From CAYFHQ01 sp964342805 (lineage in GTDB: Bacteria > Bacillota > Clostridia > Peptostreptococcales > Acidaminobacteraceae), in contig CAYFHQ010000027.1 in NCBI GenBank assembly GCA_964342805.1, positions 1-36,102 of the forward strand: a stretch of 36,102 nucleotides of DNA. Reading direction: 5' to 3'. The notes under the pieces were generated by a model that saw nothing but the letters and a program-made list of their open reading frames with translations, did not search any database and was not told the DNA's origin. The first letter of the stretch is position 1, and each line of letters starts with the position of its first letter. The position numbers and the translations under genes were made by a program. Shown here one piece after another: positions 15,209 to 22,454 of this stretch.

Positions 15209-16459
15209 TTAGCCAATCTCCTCTTCTTGCTCCTCCATCCAGATCATTCGTGCCATGGGGAAGGGCTTAAGGGCCCGGTCCAAAATTCCCTGGACATGGG
15301 CGATCAAGACACCATAGTTGACAATGGGAACCCCGAAGAGTCTTGCCTGGTCAATCCGGTGGGTCATGGCCGCCTTGTTGAGCATACAGGCTCCGCAGTG
15401 AACAATCAGGGCATATTGCTGAACGTCCTCAGTGAATTGGGTACCCGACGTGTATTCAAACTCAATGTTTTTGCCGGACATCTGTCTGATCCAACGGGGG
15501 ATTTTCACCCGGCCAATGTCGTCAGCCTGGCGGTGGTGGGTACATCCTTCAGAAATCAGGACCTTGTCTCCGTCCTGGAGGCCCTCAATCTTCTTGGCAC
15601 CCCGGATGAGTTCCACCAGGTCACCCTTGTGACGGGCAAAGAGGATGGAAAAAGAGGTCATGGGAATGTCCTTGGGGGTATCGGCAGCCACTTTTAAGAA
15701 GGCCTGGGAATCAGTAATGACCAGACTTGGCTTCTTGCCCAAGTTTTCCAAAGTCTCACGGAGTTCATGTTCCTTGGTCACAATGGTAATGGCGTCAGAC
15801 TCCAAAATATCCCGGATGGTCTGCTGCTGGGGTAGGATGAGTCTGCCCTTGGGTGCAGCCTTGTCGATGGGTGTCACCAAAACAACAAAGTCACCAGGGG
15901 CGATCAGGTCACCCACAATGCGGAACTTGTCTTCATCGTCAGGTAGGCAGTCTGTAACAGCCTTTTTGAGGGTTGTAATGCCTGTTCCTTCTGCTGCAGA
16001 AACTGGAATCACTGGAGCGCCGGCTTCCTTCTTGATCTCTGCCAAGAGGTCCTTGCTGGTTTCAGCCACATCCTGCTTGTTGAGGACAACCACCATAGGT
16101 AGTTTTCGTTCCTTAACTTGACCAATAATGAAGTGGTCATATTCTGTCATGCCCACTGCTGCGTCAACAACAACCAGGGCAATATCTGTTTTGGTCAAAA
16201 CTTCTAGGGTTTTTTTCTTTCGCAGTTCACCCAGCTCGCCCACATCGTCCAGGCCTGCGGTGTCAATAATAACAACCGGACCTATGGGTAGGAGCTCCAT
16301 GGACTTATAAACAGGGTCTGTGGTGGTGCCTTTGACATCAGAAACAATGGCGATTTCCTGGTTGGTCAGGGCATTAATTACGCTGGACTTGCCGGCATTT
16401 CGGCGGCCAAATAGGGCAATGTGGACCCGGTTGCCCCGAGGGGTTGCATTTAAACTCAT
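15209..16459 (-). CDS. hydF: [FeFe]-hydrogenase maturation GTPase HydF
   Basis: Scaffold on which the diiron subcluster of [FeFe]-hydrogenase is assembled before transfer to HydA. 416 aa, usual length. The N-terminal GTPase domain has P-loop GRRNAGKSS, switch G-T-T-T-D-P, DTAGLDD and NKQD. A dimerisation domain sits in the middle. The C-terminal Fe-S domain has the ligand pattern Cys in EGCTHHRQ, then CGAC about 50 residues later. TGGAGGA ribosome site before the ATG. It starts 12 bases after aspA and ends at a terminator. HydE, HydG and the hydrogenase are not in the window but are implied elsewhere. Confidence 0.96.
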   Translation of the reverse strand: MSLNATPRGNRVHIALFGRRNAGKSSVINALTNQEIAIVSDVKGTTTDPVYKSMELLPIGPVVIIDTAGLDDVGELGELRKKKTLEVLTKTDIALVVVDAAVGMTEYDHFIIGQVKERKLPMVVVLNKQDVAETSKDLLAEIKKEAGAPVIPVSAAEGTGITTLKKAVTDCLPDDEDKFRIVGDLIAPGDFVVLVTPIDKAAPKGRLILPQQQTIRDILESDAITIVTKEHELRETLENLGKKPSLVITDSQAFLKVAADTPKDIPMTSFSILFARHKGDLVELIRGAKKIEGLQDGDKVLISEGCTHHRQADDIGRVKIPRWIRQMSGKNIEFEYTSGTQFTEDVQQYALIVHCGACMLNKAAMTHRIDQARLFGVPIVNYGVLIAHVQGILDRALKPFPMARMIWMEEQEEEIG

Positions 16460-16471
16460 TGATTTCCTCCA

Positions 16472-17869
16472 TTACTTGCCCGGAATACCTGGGGTGGTAA
16501 TCTGGTAGGGGTTCAAAATTGTATCTAACTGGTCTTCGGTCAGGAGTTCTTGCTCCAAAACCAAAGCCCGGATGGTTTTTCCTTCATTTAAGGACGCTTT
16601 GGCAATCGATGCGGCTGCGTCATAGCCAATGTGGTGGACCAGGGCTGTAACCAAGGCTGTTGAATTCTCCAGGTGGGCCTTGGCACGATCCCCATTGACC
16701 GTGATCCCTTCAATACACTTTTCCCTGAAGACCTGAACACCACGCTCTAATATGGTCAAGGACTCCAGCAGGCTCTCTGCAATCAGGGGAACAAAGGCGT
16801 TCAGCTCCAGTTGTCCTCCCATGGCAGCACTGGTAATGGCATGGTCATTGGCCATAACCCGCATGGCCACCGTCCCCATCATTTCTGGTATAACCGGATT
16901 GACCTTGCCGGGCATAATGGTGGAACCTGCCTGAACAGCGGGGAGCTGTAATTCACCAAAACCACCCCGTGGGCCAGAGCCCAGCAAACGGAGGTCGTTG
17001 GTAATTTTCAATAGGTTGACTGAAGCTGACTTGAGTAGGCCGGACACTTCCACAAAGACGTCCATGTTCTGGGTCACGTCGATGGGAAACTCAGACCGGG
17101 CCAAGCCCAAGCGGGTAAAGTCCTGGAGGAGGTCAGTCATCATATAAATGAACTTGTTGCTGGCATTCATGCCTGTACCAATGGCCGTACCACCTATGTT
17201 GATCTGGCGGAGGCGTTCTTCTACCTTATATATCCGCCACCGGTCCCGAGCGACTGCTTTGGCCCAAGCACCAAATTCCTGACCCACCATCATGGGCAGG
17301 GCGTCCATCATTTGGGTCCGTCCCAATTTCAAGACATCGGCGAACTCATTTTCTTTTTCCTGCAAGGCTTCCTGCAGGTCAGCAAAGGCCTGGGCCACCT
17401 TTCTCAATTGGTGGATGGCTGCGATCCGCAGGGCAGTGGGGTAGACATCATTGGTGGACTGGGACAGGTTGACGTGGTTGAGGGGATGGACCAAGTCGTA
17501 GTCTCCCTTATTGCCACCCAGGAGCTCTATGGCCCGGTTGGCAATGACCTCATTGACATTCATATTGGTAGATGTTCCGGCTCCACCCTGAAGGGGGTCT
17601 ACCACGAACTGGTCGTCCAGGTCACCTGCGAGGACCTGGTCACAAGCCTTCATAATGGCCTCTGCCTTGTCTTTAGCCAAGGTCTTGACCATGCGGTTGG
17701 CCATGGCTGCCGCCTTTTTCACTTGGACCATCTCGTAGACCAATAGCATGTTGACCCGACGGCCGGTAATAGGGAAATTCTCAAGGGCACGGGCCGTATT
17801 AATGCCGTAGTAGGCTTCCTCTGGGATTTCCAAAGGGCCAAGCAAGTCTCGTTCAATGCGATATCCCAT
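16472..17869 (-). CDS. aspA: Aspartate ammonia-lyase
   Basis: Deaminates aspartate to fumarate and ammonia. 465 aa, normal length. Family signatures are GAGTSTNMNVNEVIANRA (about 98-115) and the flexible-loop motif GSTIMPGKVNPVIPE (about 315-330). Ribosome site AAAGAGGTGA before the ATG. First gene of a two-gene unit with hydF. AspA next to hydrogenase maturases is, as I recall, seen in other anaerobes; its role there is unclear to me, perhaps supplying ammonia or fumarate. A -10 TATAAT lies near 17943-17938 on the minus strand with no good -35. Confidence 0.93.
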   Translation of the reverse strand: MGYRIERDLLGPLEIPEEAYYGINTARALENFPITGRRVNMLLVYEMVQVKKAAAMANRMVKTLAKDKAEAIMKACDQVLAGDLDDQFVVDPLQGGAGTSTNMNVNEVIANRAIELLGGNKGDYDLVHPLNHVNLSQSTNDVYPTALRIAAIHQLRKVAQAFADLQEALQEKENEFADVLKLGRTQMMDALPMMVGQEFGAWAKAVARDRWRIYKVEERLRQINIGGTAIGTGMNASNKFIYMMTDLLQDFTRLGLARSEFPIDVTQNMDVFVEVSGLLKSASVNLLKITNDLRLLGSGPRGGFGELQLPAVQAGSTIMPGKVNPVIPEMMGTVAMRVMANDHAITSAAMGGQLELNAFVPLIAESLLESLTILERGVQVFREKCIEGITVNGDRAKAHLENSTALVTALVHHIGYDAAASIAKASLNEGKTIRALVLEQELLTEDQLDTILNPYQITTPGIPGK

Positions 17870-18095
17870 GGTTCACCTCTTTATCAAATGGATCTGTCCG
17901 AACCAGTACCAGGCCAGACAGGACTCTCATTGCTTATATTATACTGAATGACTCGGATTTCCGCCACTCTTGACTCCACCATACTATCACACTCCCCCTT
18001 AAAAAACCGTAACCTTTTTTACCGTTTCGCGGTGAATATTCCGTCATATTCTGTTAGACTCTTGGGTAGGAAATCGACAAGAGGAGGACACTGGC

Positions 18096-18731
18096 ATGTA
18101 TGACGTTGTACTATTTGATTTTGACGGAACCCTGGTCAACACCAACGACCTGATTGTAGAAGCCTTGCAGGCAGCCGCCAACCTTGCCAATGGCAAAGAC
18201 CTAAGCAACAAAGAACTGGACCACATTTTGGGCAGGCCCCTCCAAGAGCAAATGGAGATCATTCATCAAGGCCGTGCAGACGAACTGGTAGCCTACTACC
18301 GCCAGTATTACCGCCAGCGACGGGATGACATGACCCAGATCTTTGACGGAGTGACCACCATGCTGTCCACTTTAAAAGATGCGGGTGTCCGCATGGGCGT
18401 GGTCTCCAACAAGGGGACGTCTGGCATCCGCCACGGGATTGACCTTTTTGACCTGGATGCCTACTTTGAAGTGGCCCTGTCCTCAGAGGACGTCCTTGAG
18501 AAAAAGCCCCACCCCGAGGGCATTTACAAGGCCCTGGAGCAGATGAAGAGCCAGGACCAACGGGTCCTCTTTGTTGGGGACAGTGGCCATGACATTGAAT
18601 GTGGCCAACGGGCAGAGATAGACACGGCCCTAGTGGGGTGGACCATCCTGGACAAGGACCGACTCCTGACCCTGAATCCCACTTATTTGGCGGAGTCTGT
18701 GGACCAACTCACAGAATTTATATTAAAGTAA
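18096..18731 (+). CDS. HAD-family phosphatase (PpaX / phosphoglycolate phosphatase-like)
   Basis: Cytosolic HAD subfamily IA hydrolase, 211 aa. Motif I FDFDGTLVNT with nucleophile D8 and acid D10; a helical cap at about 15-80; motif II VVSNKG; motif III lysine in EKKPHPEGI; motif IV VGDSGHDIECG. Similar in length and cap type to pyrophosphatase PpaX. Ribosome site GAGGAGGA before the ATG. It ends immediately upstream of a Fur-like site that begins the next unit. The precise substrate cannot be read from sequence. Confidence 0.9.
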   Translation: MYDVVLFDFDGTLVNTNDLIVEALQAAANLANGKDLSNKELDHILGRPLQEQMEIIHQGRADELVAYYRQYYRQRRDDMTQIFDGVTTMLSTLKDAGVRMGVVSNKGTSGIRHGIDLFDLDAYFEVALSSEDVLEKKPHPEGIYKALEQMKSQDQRVLFVGDSGHDIECGQRAEIDTALVGWTILDKDRLLTLNPTYLAESVDQLTEFILK

Positions 18732-18732
18732 T

Positions 18733-18747
18733 AGATAACAATTATCA
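18733..18747. promoter_or_regulatory. Fur-like box upstream of selenoprotein gene
   Basis: AGATAACAATTATCA differs from TGATAATNATTATCA at two positions and shares GATAAC-N-ATTATCA with the site at 15137-15151. It overlaps the region just upstream of a -10-like TATGAT (18755-18760), a good position for repression. No strong -35 is visible. Confidence 0.5.
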
Positions 18748-18828
18748 ATTATGTTATGATAGGGAAAAAGATCTCTATTTTATGGCTCTTCTGTAGGTGA
18801 ACCTATGGACCCAGTGAAGGGAGGCACC

Positions 18829-19149
18829 ATGGCATATCAAGTGATTTTGAGTGAGTCCACCAAGACCTACCTATCCAAAAAGAAGGCAAACCACCTCCTA
18901 CTTCGAATACGTACCAGCGGTGGCTGATGCAGTGGCGTGGAAATTCCCCAGGTGGAATTAAAGGCTCCGGCGGAGCCTGAGGACTATGACCAGTTTGAAG
19001 TAGACGGCTTCCAAGTATGGGTTGAAAATTCCGTACGGGTAGTCGGCGACACCCTTCGTTTTGACTTTGATGCCTTTTTGCACATTAAAAAGATCCTACC
19101 CAAGGGGATAAAACTCAGCCTGGGTCGTGGAGAAGATATTATCAGATAG
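18829..19149 (+). CDS. Probable selenoprotein, CC/Se-motif (HesB-like) family
   Basis: A 106-residue protein only if the in-frame TGA at 18925-18927 is read as selenocysteine. That gives Sec33-Cys34 within TSGG-U-CSGVEIPQVELK. The upstream part begins at ATG 18829 with a strong GGGAGG site and has no other stop; the downstream frame runs on to TAG at 19147-19149. A hairpin AATTCC (18942-18947), loop CCAGGT, GGAATT (18954-18959) starts 14 bases after the TGA. It has GGU in its loop, as bacterial SECIS elements do. Small proteins with a CC or UC motif of this kind are known as CC/Se-motif or HesB-like selenoproteins. It precedes a NifU-type scaffold, consistent with Fe-S or metal handling. Automatic callers would start at GTG 18937 and lose the active site. 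Molecular function unknown. Confidence 0.8.
18942..18959 (+). promoter_or_regulatory. Bacterial SECIS-like hairpin
   Basis: Six-base-pair stem AATTCC/GGAATT with hexaloop CCAGGT, the loop 20-26 bases past the UGA. Spacing and the loop GGU fit the E. coli-type SelB-binding element. A second hairpin GGCTCC/GGAGCC follows at about 18964-18978. Confidence 0.65.
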
Positions 19150-19184
19150 TCGGATGTAAATTATTTATGAATAATTAAATCCGA
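19150..19184. repeat. Long imperfect inverted repeat
   Basis: TCGGAT...AAATTATT and AATAATT...ATCCGA form a 35-base hairpin directly after the selenoprotein stop and 5 bases before the next -35. No T run follows. It may be a terminator without a tail or an operator for the nifU-type promoter. Confidence 0.55.
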
Positions 19185-19188
19185 CCTA

Positions 19189-19217
19189 TTGACATGGAAT
19201 TCTTTCGGGCGTACAAT
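19189..19217 (+). promoter_or_regulatory. Promoter of NifU-like gene
   Basis: TTGACA (19189-19194), 17-base spacer, TACAAT (19212-19217): a near-consensus promoter. The leader contains a small hairpin TTTTCG/CGAAAA (19252-19268). Confidence 0.85.
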
Positions 19218-19287
19218 AACCTTGTGAAATTGACAAGGAACTATCAATCCTTTTCGTAAATCGAAAAAGTCTGAGGAGGAATCCATT

Positions 19288-19509
19288 ATGATGCAACTCG
19301 TAGAAGAAAAACTACAACGTGTACGCCCTATGCTACAGCGTGATGGTGGCGATGTGAAGCTAGTCGAAGTAACAGAAGACGGCGTAGTAAAAGTTCAGTT
19401 ACAAGGTGCCTGTTCTGGCTGCCCAGGGGCAACGATGACGTTGAAACACCTCATCGAACAATTTCTAAAGCAGGAAATTCCTGAAGTAAAGGAAGTTGTG
19501 GGCGTGTAG
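19288..19509 (+). CDS. NifU C-terminal-domain Fe-S scaffold protein
   Basis: Small Fe-S cluster scaffold or carrier of 73 aa, consisting only of the NifU C-terminal (Nfu) domain. The cluster motif C42-S-G-C45-P-G is intact, after the typical RPMLQRDGGDVKLVEV. GAGGAGGA ribosome site upstream of tandem ATG codons. It has a strong promoter of its own. Its neighbours (HesB-like selenoprotein, HydF) point to Fe-S biogenesis. Confidence 0.94.
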   Translation: MMQLVEEKLQRVRPMLQRDGGDVKLVEVTEDGVVKVQLQGACSGCPGATMTLKHLIEQFLKQEIPEVKEVVGV

Positions 19510-19529
19510 AACAGTCCAGTTGAATAAAA

Positions 19530-19580
19530 ACCCCCTCTACCGGGTCTCTTTTTGGAAGACCACGTGGAGGGGGTCTTTTT
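19530..19580. terminator. Bidirectional terminator, NifU-like / msrA
   Basis: ACCCCCTC (19530-19537) pairs with GAGGGGGT (19567-19574), with inner pairing GGTCT/AGACC. A T run follows on the plus strand and AAAAA precedes it, so it also serves the convergent msrA. Confidence 0.8.
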
Positions 19581-20055
19581 ATTTGCTTAAGTCAATATGG
19601 CAATAGCCATTGGGGTTCTTTTGCAGGTACTTCTGGTGGTAGTCTTCTGCCCGCCAAAAAACCTTGAGGGCTTCAACTTCTGTGCGAATGGGATCAAGGT
19701 ATTGCTTTTGCTGTTGGTCCTGGGTCTTTTCAATGACGGCCAGGTCTTCCTGGTCCATAAAATAAATACCTGTCCGGTACTGTTCTCCAATATCGGGCCC
19801 CTGGCGGTTCCAGGCTGTAGGGTCAATAATTCTCCAAAAGCGGTTAAGGAGGGTCTCCAAGTCAATCACACCAGGATCATAAACGACCCGAACCACTTCG
19901 GCGTGGCCAGTGGTATGCCTGCAAACCTGTTCGTAGGTGGGGTGGTCCACATGGCCATTGGCATAGCCAACCTCCGTCTTAATGACACCGTCTATTTGTC
20001 CCATATAGGCTTCGACGCCCCAAAAGCAGCCGCCGCCAAGTACAATTTGCTTCAT
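19579..20055 (-). CDS. msrA: Peptide methionine sulfoxide reductase A
   Basis: Repairs methionine-S-sulfoxide in proteins using thioredoxin-type reductants. 158 aa. Catalytic motif GGGCFWG with Cys10 (cysteine here, not selenocysteine), followed by EVGYANGHVDHPTYEQVC and HAEVVRVVYDP. Only the active-site Cys, Cys45 in EQVC and a C-terminal Cys in GYCHIDL are seen, so the C-terminal one is the likely resolving residue. AGGAGGTATACC ribosome site before the ATG. Fits the oxidative-stress theme; no PerR box seen upstream. Confidence 0.95.
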   Translation of the reverse strand: MKQIVLGGGCFWGVEAYMGQIDGVIKTEVGYANGHVDHPTYEQVCRHTTGHAEVVRVVYDPGVIDLETLLNRFWRIIDPTAWNRQGPDIGEQYRTGIYFMDQEDLAVIEKTQDQQQKQYLDPIRTEVEALKVFWRAEDYHQKYLQKNPNGYCHIDLSK

Positions 20056-20196
20056 GGTATACCTCCTGTTTTGAGGGATGCGGGTTCACGTAACCCCAAT
20101 AGTGGCCCCCATTCATTTTCACATAAGGGGCTGGGTCGGGTTCTATCTTCAATATACCACAAAAATGGTACACTTAACTTAACGAATCCATGACAG

Positions 20197-20220
20197 AAAA
20201 AAACCACCTGGGTCAGGTGG
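20197..20220 (-). terminator. Terminator of universal stress protein gene
   Basis: Minus strand CCACCTG (20220-20214), loop ACC, CAGGTGG (20210-20204), followed by seven T. Confidence 0.85.
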
Positions 20221-20255
20221 TGGAGTGTGACTGATCAGTCAATAAGTAATCCCCT

Positions 20256-20684
20256 TTATCGCATAACCAATACAGGTTGTTTTGCATGATGGACAACCTT
20301 GTTGGTTACTGAGCCCAGCATGAAGCGTTTCATGGCTGACATCCCGTGGGTGCACATAAGGATCAGGTCAACTTCTTTCTGATCTGCAACATCCAAGATC
20401 ACTCCAGCTGGGTTTCCAGCTTCCGAAAGGGTCTCCACTTCAAAGTCAACAGGGCCTAGTTTTTCAAGAACTCGGGCCAGGACTTGCTTAGAATGGGATT
20501 CCGCGTCGAAAGCATTTTCAACTGGATAGGAAGGATAGTTGTTGTACTCAGCCAAGGTGGGAAGTCCATACACATTGAGGAGAATGAACTTTGAACCATA
20601 TACTTGACCAAAAGACCTGATTTTCTCAAATATACAATCACAGGTGGCGGATCCGTCAACGGGAACCAAAACGGTTTTAAACAT
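20256..20684 (-). CDS. Universal stress protein (UspA family)
   Basis: Single-domain Usp of 142 aa. N-terminal strand TVLVPVDGSATC; nucleotide-binding signature near the C-terminus LMCTHGMSAMKRFMLGSVTNKVVHHAKQPVLVMR in pieces: G-x2-x-x-x-x-x-x-GSVT is present, suggesting the ATP-binding type. ATG at 20684 preceded by AGGAGGTGAG; the longer frame to 20837 has no support. Divergent from larE. Role in stress survival is family knowledge; no specific partner is indicated. Confidence 0.92.
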   Translation of the reverse strand: MFKTVLVPVDGSATCDCIFEKIRSFGQVYGSKFILLNVYGLPTLAEYNNYPSYPVENAFDAESHSKQVLARVLEKLGPVDFEVETLSEAGNPAGVILDVADQKEVDLILMCTHGMSAMKRFMLGSVTNKVVHHAKQPVLVMR

Positions 20685-20776
20685 CCTTCTCACCTCCTGA
20701 TATTTATATGTACCCGAAAAACATTTTTTTATGCTGACAAGTCCCAAGAGACAAGGGGCATACCAAAGTGAATCGG

Positions 20777-20805
20777 TTGACAATTTGTGTCCCTTAAAAT
20801 ATTCT
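20777..20805 (+). promoter_or_regulatory. Promoter of larE-larB-larC operon
   Basis: TTGACA (20777-20782), exactly 17-base spacer, TATTCT (20800-20805). A second TTGACA at 20823-20828 is closer to the gene but has no -10 upstream of the start. Confidence 0.75.
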
Positions 20806-20856
20806 ACATATATACATATTAGTTGACAATTGAACAATCATATGAATAGGTGGCCT

Positions 20857-21678
20857 ATGAACTTACAAGAAAAACTTAAAAAACTAGAAAACATCCTAAG
20901 AGACATGAAGGGATTCGCAGTGGCCTTTTCAGGCGGTGTAGACTCCTCCCTGCTCTTAAAGGTTGCAAGTACCCTTGAAGAGGTAGAGGTTGTGGCGGTG
21001 ACCATCCATGCTGCTGTCCATGCTGGTTTTGAAATTGAAGAAGCCAGGGAACTGGGCGAGGACCTACAAGTGGACCATCGCATTATTCCCCTAGAGGTTT
21101 TGGACCACCATGCCTTTAAGGACCATCCAGTGGACCGGTGCTACCACTGTAAAAAAGTTGTCTTTACTCGCATATTTGAAGAAGCCCACAGCCTGGGCCT
21201 TGATTTTGTGGCAGACGGGTCCAATGTGGACGACATCAGCGACTACCGGCCAGGTCTCAAGGCCCTTGAGGAACTCAGTGTGCGAAGCCCCTTGAAAGAA
21301 GCGGGCCTTACCAAGGCAGAGATCAGGTCCCTGTCAGCGGATTACGGCATGACAACGGCAACCAAGCCGGCTTACGCCTGTCTCGCAACGAGAATTCCCT
21401 ACCACCAGCAGGTGTTCAAGGAAGACTTGGAGAAAATAGAAAAAGGGGAAGTTTGGCTGAAAGACCAAGGCTTTGAACAATATCGTGTTCGCCTCCATGG
21501 CGATGCGGCTCGGATTGAGGTTTTACCCCACGAAAGAGCACGCTTCTTCAATATGGACTTTATGGATCAGGTACAGGCCATTTTTAAGGAATTTGGTTTT
21601 GCCCACGTGGCACTGGATTTGGGTGGCTATCGAACTGGAAGTATGAATGTGGGCATTCCAGAGGGCACGGAGGCGTAA
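20857..21678 (+). CDS. larE: LarE, sulfur transferase for nickel-pincer nucleotide
   Basis: ATP-dependent sulfur insertion enzyme that converts the dicarboxylated pyridinium mononucleotide to the dithio form in biosynthesis of the NPN cofactor of lactate racemase and related enzymes. 273 aa from ATG 20857. PP-loop SGGVDSSLLL (about 25-34). Cysteines C95-x2-C98 (DRCYHCKK) and C175 (KPAYACLATRIP). C175 matches the sacrificial cysteine of Lactiplantibacillus LarE, but with three cysteines this resembles the [4Fe-4S]-carrying variety that works catalytically. Start uncertain: AGGTGG is only 3 bases upstream of 20857, and an ATG at 20842 is possible. Followed directly by larB. Confidence 0.93.
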   Translation: MNLQEKLKKLENILRDMKGFAVAFSGGVDSSLLLKVASTLEEVEVVAVTIHAAVHAGFEIEEARELGEDLQVDHRIIPLEVLDHHAFKDHPVDRCYHCKKVVFTRIFEEAHSLGLDFVADGSNVDDISDYRPGLKALEELSVRSPLKEAGLTKAEIRSLSADYGMTTATKPAYACLATRIPYHQQVFKEDLEKIEKGEVWLKDQGFEQYRVRLHGDAARIEVLPHERARFFNMDFMDQVQAIFKEFGFAHVALDLGGYRTGSMNVGIPEGTEA

Positions 21679-21679
21679 C

Positions 21680-22453
21680 ATGCATGAACAGCAAATACAA
21701 GCACTCTTGGAAGCGGTGAAGACCGGTGACACCAGTGTAGAACAGGCCATGAACAACCTAAAACAACTCCCCTTCGAAGACATTGGCTATGCCAAGATTG
21801 ACCACCACCGGGGGTTAAGAAATGGCTATCCAGAGGTCATTTACTGTGAAGGCAAGAGCTTGGAACAGATCGAAGGTATTGTTCAGCGAATGATCCCTAG
21901 GGGAACCAACATTTTGCTTACCCGCGCATCGGAAGAGGTATTTGAGGTGGTGAAGCCTTTGAGTGACAAGGTGGAGTACTTCTCAGACCCTCGAATTGTA
22001 CGAATTGTTCAGCGGCCCCTTGGAGAAACCAAGAGTCGCATTCTGGTCTGTACGGGGGGGACCTCTGACGTTCCCGTGGCCGAAGAGGCTGCCATCACTG
22101 CGGAAACCATGGGTAATACCGTTGACCGACTCTACGATGTGGGTGTAGCGGGAATCCACCGCCTGCTGTCCAATACGGACAAGATTGACCAGGCCAATAT
22201 CATTATTGCTGTTGCAGGGATGGAAGGGGCCTTGGCCAGTGTCGTTGGCGGCCTAACGGACAAGCCTGTCATTGCGGTTCCTACGTCGGTTGGCTATGGG
22301 GCGCATCTGGGTGGAATTGCCACGCTTTTGGCCATGCTCAACAGTTGTGCCAGCGGCATTGGTGTTGTAAATATCGACAACGGATTTGGAGCAGGTTACC
22401 TTGCTTCCTCCATTAACCGTCAGATCGAAAAGGCCTTTGAACAGGAGGCGTAA
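21680..22453 (+). CDS. larB: LarB, nicotinic acid adenine dinucleotide carboxylase/hydrolase
   Basis: First enzyme of the nickel-pincer nucleotide pathway: carboxylates nicotinic acid adenine dinucleotide at C5 and cleaves the phosphoanhydride. 257 aa. The C-terminal half is a PurE-like fold (VCTGGTSDVPVAEEAAITAE, then AGMEGALASVVGGL and VPTSVGYGAHLGG). The N-terminal part includes HHRGLRNGYPEVIYCEGKS. Start one base after the larE stop with CGGAGGCG upstream. Tightly coupled to larE and larC. Confidence 0.95.
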   Translation: MHEQQIQALLEAVKTGDTSVEQAMNNLKQLPFEDIGYAKIDHHRGLRNGYPEVIYCEGKSLEQIEGIVQRMIPRGTNILLTRASEEVFEVVKPLSDKVEYFSDPRIVRIVQRPLGETKSRILVCTGGTSDVPVAEEAAITAETMGNTVDRLYDVGVAGIHRLLSNTDKIDQANIIIAVAGMEGALASVVGGLTDKPVIAVPTSVGYGAHLGGIATLLAMLNSCASGIGVVNIDNGFGAGYLASSINRQIEKAFEQEA

Positions 22454-22454
22454 T

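Noticed and set aside
18937..19149. Short gene starting at GTG 18937
   Set aside because: It is the 3' part of the UGA-containing gene; the upstream ATG at 18829 has a far better ribosome site and the frame joins through the TGA.
18829..19149. Reading the in-frame TGA as a pseudogene mutation
   Set aside because: The TGA is followed by TGC in a Gly-Gly/Ser-Gly redox context, a SECIS-like hairpin follows at the right distance, and no other lesion is seen.
20685..20837. Extended start of the universal stress protein
   Set aside because: The extension covers the lar promoter and has no Usp homology; ATG 20684 has AGGAGGTGAG.
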